From assembly GCA_040954595.2 (NCBI GenBank), contig CM082583.2:5828001-5892000 (forward strand): 64,000 bases of DNA, given 5' to 3'. Under the pieces are notes generated by a model. It made no database searches, was not told the DNA's origin, and saw nothing but the letters and a program-made list of their open reading frames with translations. The DNA comes from Balanoglossus misakiensis (Eukaryota > Hemichordata). Each line of letters starts with the position of its first letter. Positions within the stretch are counted from its first letter, which is position 1. Positions 62,401 to 64,000 of the stretch are shown piece after piece. The position numbers and the translations under genes were made by a program.

Positions 62401-64000
62401 AGAGAGCTAATGTAGCCGAAAGACCCTTTGCAGGTTCATCCGTGCAGCGTGCAAAATTTTCTGACGAGGATCCTCGGAGTGTCATGTTACGCGCAGATTT
62501 TAAGTCCGAGTTAAAGCCTATACTGTTTCTGGCGTGTGTACGGCCTGACAGGGACGTCACAAAAGTATTGATGACGTCCGCAATGAAAATCAGATGATGT
62601 ATATGTCAGGGTCTGGCATTTGTAAAAAGTGATTTAGCACAGACACTATAAAATGTTGAAGCTCATGCCTGACGTATCAAGTAAGAGGCTCGTGTACAAT
62701 GACAGAAAATACGGCAATACGAAGCTAACTGTCGCCGCGGGCAAAACGATGTTGTTTTAAGCGTATTAGTGATTGACGTTGCTAAAAGAGAAAAGAGACT
62801 ATCAGTGCTAAAAAAACGCGGAATCTTTGGAATAAAAGAAAATCGTGATTTGCGACTGATTTCAGTTGCCATGATAATATTTGATACAAATTATCAAGCA
62901 TCAACATTATTGATAATACGATGCGAAAAATGCATCAATGACGAAGATATTAAAATTTATAATACGGATACGGATGTCTAACATAATTAGTTGTATTGTT
63001 ATCACTAATGATTTTGTTATGAGAAAAATGGTAGCCTTTGTTCCCCCTTTTCTGACAATAACATCTACCAGACTTTAGAATCTGGTAATAAGTATGTGTT
63101 TAGGCATTTGAGACACGGCCTTGAGATCTCAGCGACCAAATGTGCACTGTGTGTGATGAAAGCTAGTTCATCAAGCTAATATAATTATCACCGAATATCG
63201 ATCTCCTTGAGGTCGAGAGCAAATTTTGTTAGAAATGCTAATCGTGTCTGATTTGTAGAGATGAGTTCCTCGGTTCAATCGTGAAAACGAGATCACGTTA
63301 ATTAAGAAAAATTGTGTTACCTATATGCAACGTCCCCCAATAAATAGGTCAACATTTACCTACATGTATTTGGCAATGCACACACGTTCACTTCATCGTC
63401 CATGAACGTTTATTTTGCCTTGATTTTCCCAATATGATCAAGTAATTAGAATAACCACGGGCTTGTCTCGCCTTGCTATTCTTTCTAACCTTTCGAAACA
63501 TTAACGAAGAATAATACCTCGCCATATGCTCGTCAAGCGCTCGGTTGTGACAAGGCCAATTATTCGCTGCAAAAGACTACACTATTTACATTGGCAATAT
63601 ATTGAAATCAGACAGGTTTAGTTTCTGTCTTAAGATCTCCAGCGAACCACTATGTTCATCACTGTTCGGGCTTAAACAAGAGAAACTATATGTGTCATAT
63701 GTGATATGTTACAGAATATATATCCTAAACCACGGACATATCCTAACATATAGCAAGGGATAACGTTCTACAGATTTGCCTTATGTTCTTCACATTGTTT
63801 ATTGCTGATGTCAAAAAGGTTGGTTTCGTTTACGACATCCAAATCTGGGCGTCTGCAGATGAAGGTATATACCCTTCAGGGAAGTGATTTACGCTGATGT
63901 CCTTTCCGCTACGTATTTATCATGTTGGAGTTTACCTAAGATTTATTTTAGGGCCATCAGTACATCTGTAAGGTTACCGTATTTTCTCTCTCCGTTTCAA
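59435..64000. other. Non-coding stretch, no gene recognised
   Basis: AT-rich with only short unrecognised frames (longest 81 codons apart from the 149-codon frame that runs out of the palindrome array). A TACATGTA lies at 63361. No RNA gene, simple-repeat block or transposon end is visible. Confidence 0.5.

Overview
This window looks like nuclear DNA from an animal, most likely a marine invertebrate (an invertebrate deuterostome or a lophotrochozoan). The evidence is low gene density, many tetranucleotide microsatellites, long G/C homopolymers, several DNA-transposon derivatives and one intronless rhodopsin-class GPCR. The palindrome TACATGTA occurs about 18 times where roughly one is expected. 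There are no bacterial operons, no tandem ribosome-binding-site gene starts, and no rRNA or tRNA that I can recognise. I cannot name the species.

Layout. From 1 to about 38.1 kb there is no gene I can support. This part holds a foldback element (4.66-4.90 kb), a large ATCC/ATTC microsatellite (7.63-7.83 kb), facing GACA/GTCT microsatellite tracts (19.4-19.5 kb), a purine-rich G tract (25.86-25.91 kb), a 174-bp TTAA-flanked MITE (29.88-30.05 kb), a CTAC/AAAT microsatellite (32.87-32.96 kb) and a TGTC/TGTA microsatellite (37.55-37.67 kb). The one confident gene is on the minus strand at 38396-39376. It is a complete single-exon, 326-residue class A GPCR of the vasopressin/oxytocin-GnRH receptor type, with a poly(A) signal about 190 bp downstream. 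At 41.6-42.0 kb is a decayed 3' end of a LINE. At 43.59-44.20 kb is a 611-bp TA-flanked element with 25-bp perfect terminal inverted repeats.

The most striking structure is at 55330-59434. It is a ~4.1-kb apparently non-autonomous DNA transposon with CACTG/CACAG-type termini and a possible TA target duplication. Two subterminal arrays of 16-bp imperfect palindromes (GGYTTG-N4-CAARCC) line its ends. The right array has 15 units at a mean pitch of 32.5 bp, about three helical turns, with 15-18-bp non-repeated spacers, so it superficially mimics a CRISPR array. The left array has 11 units at about 33.6 bp. The interior holds a three-unit ~200-bp tandem repeat and a seven-unit 70-bp minisatellite, but no transposase.

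The rest (44.2-55.3 kb and 59.4-64 kb) is intergenic or intronic sequence without recognisable exons. A few motif-dense patches could be cis-regulatory modules. Small exons of spliced genes cannot be excluded by reading alone.
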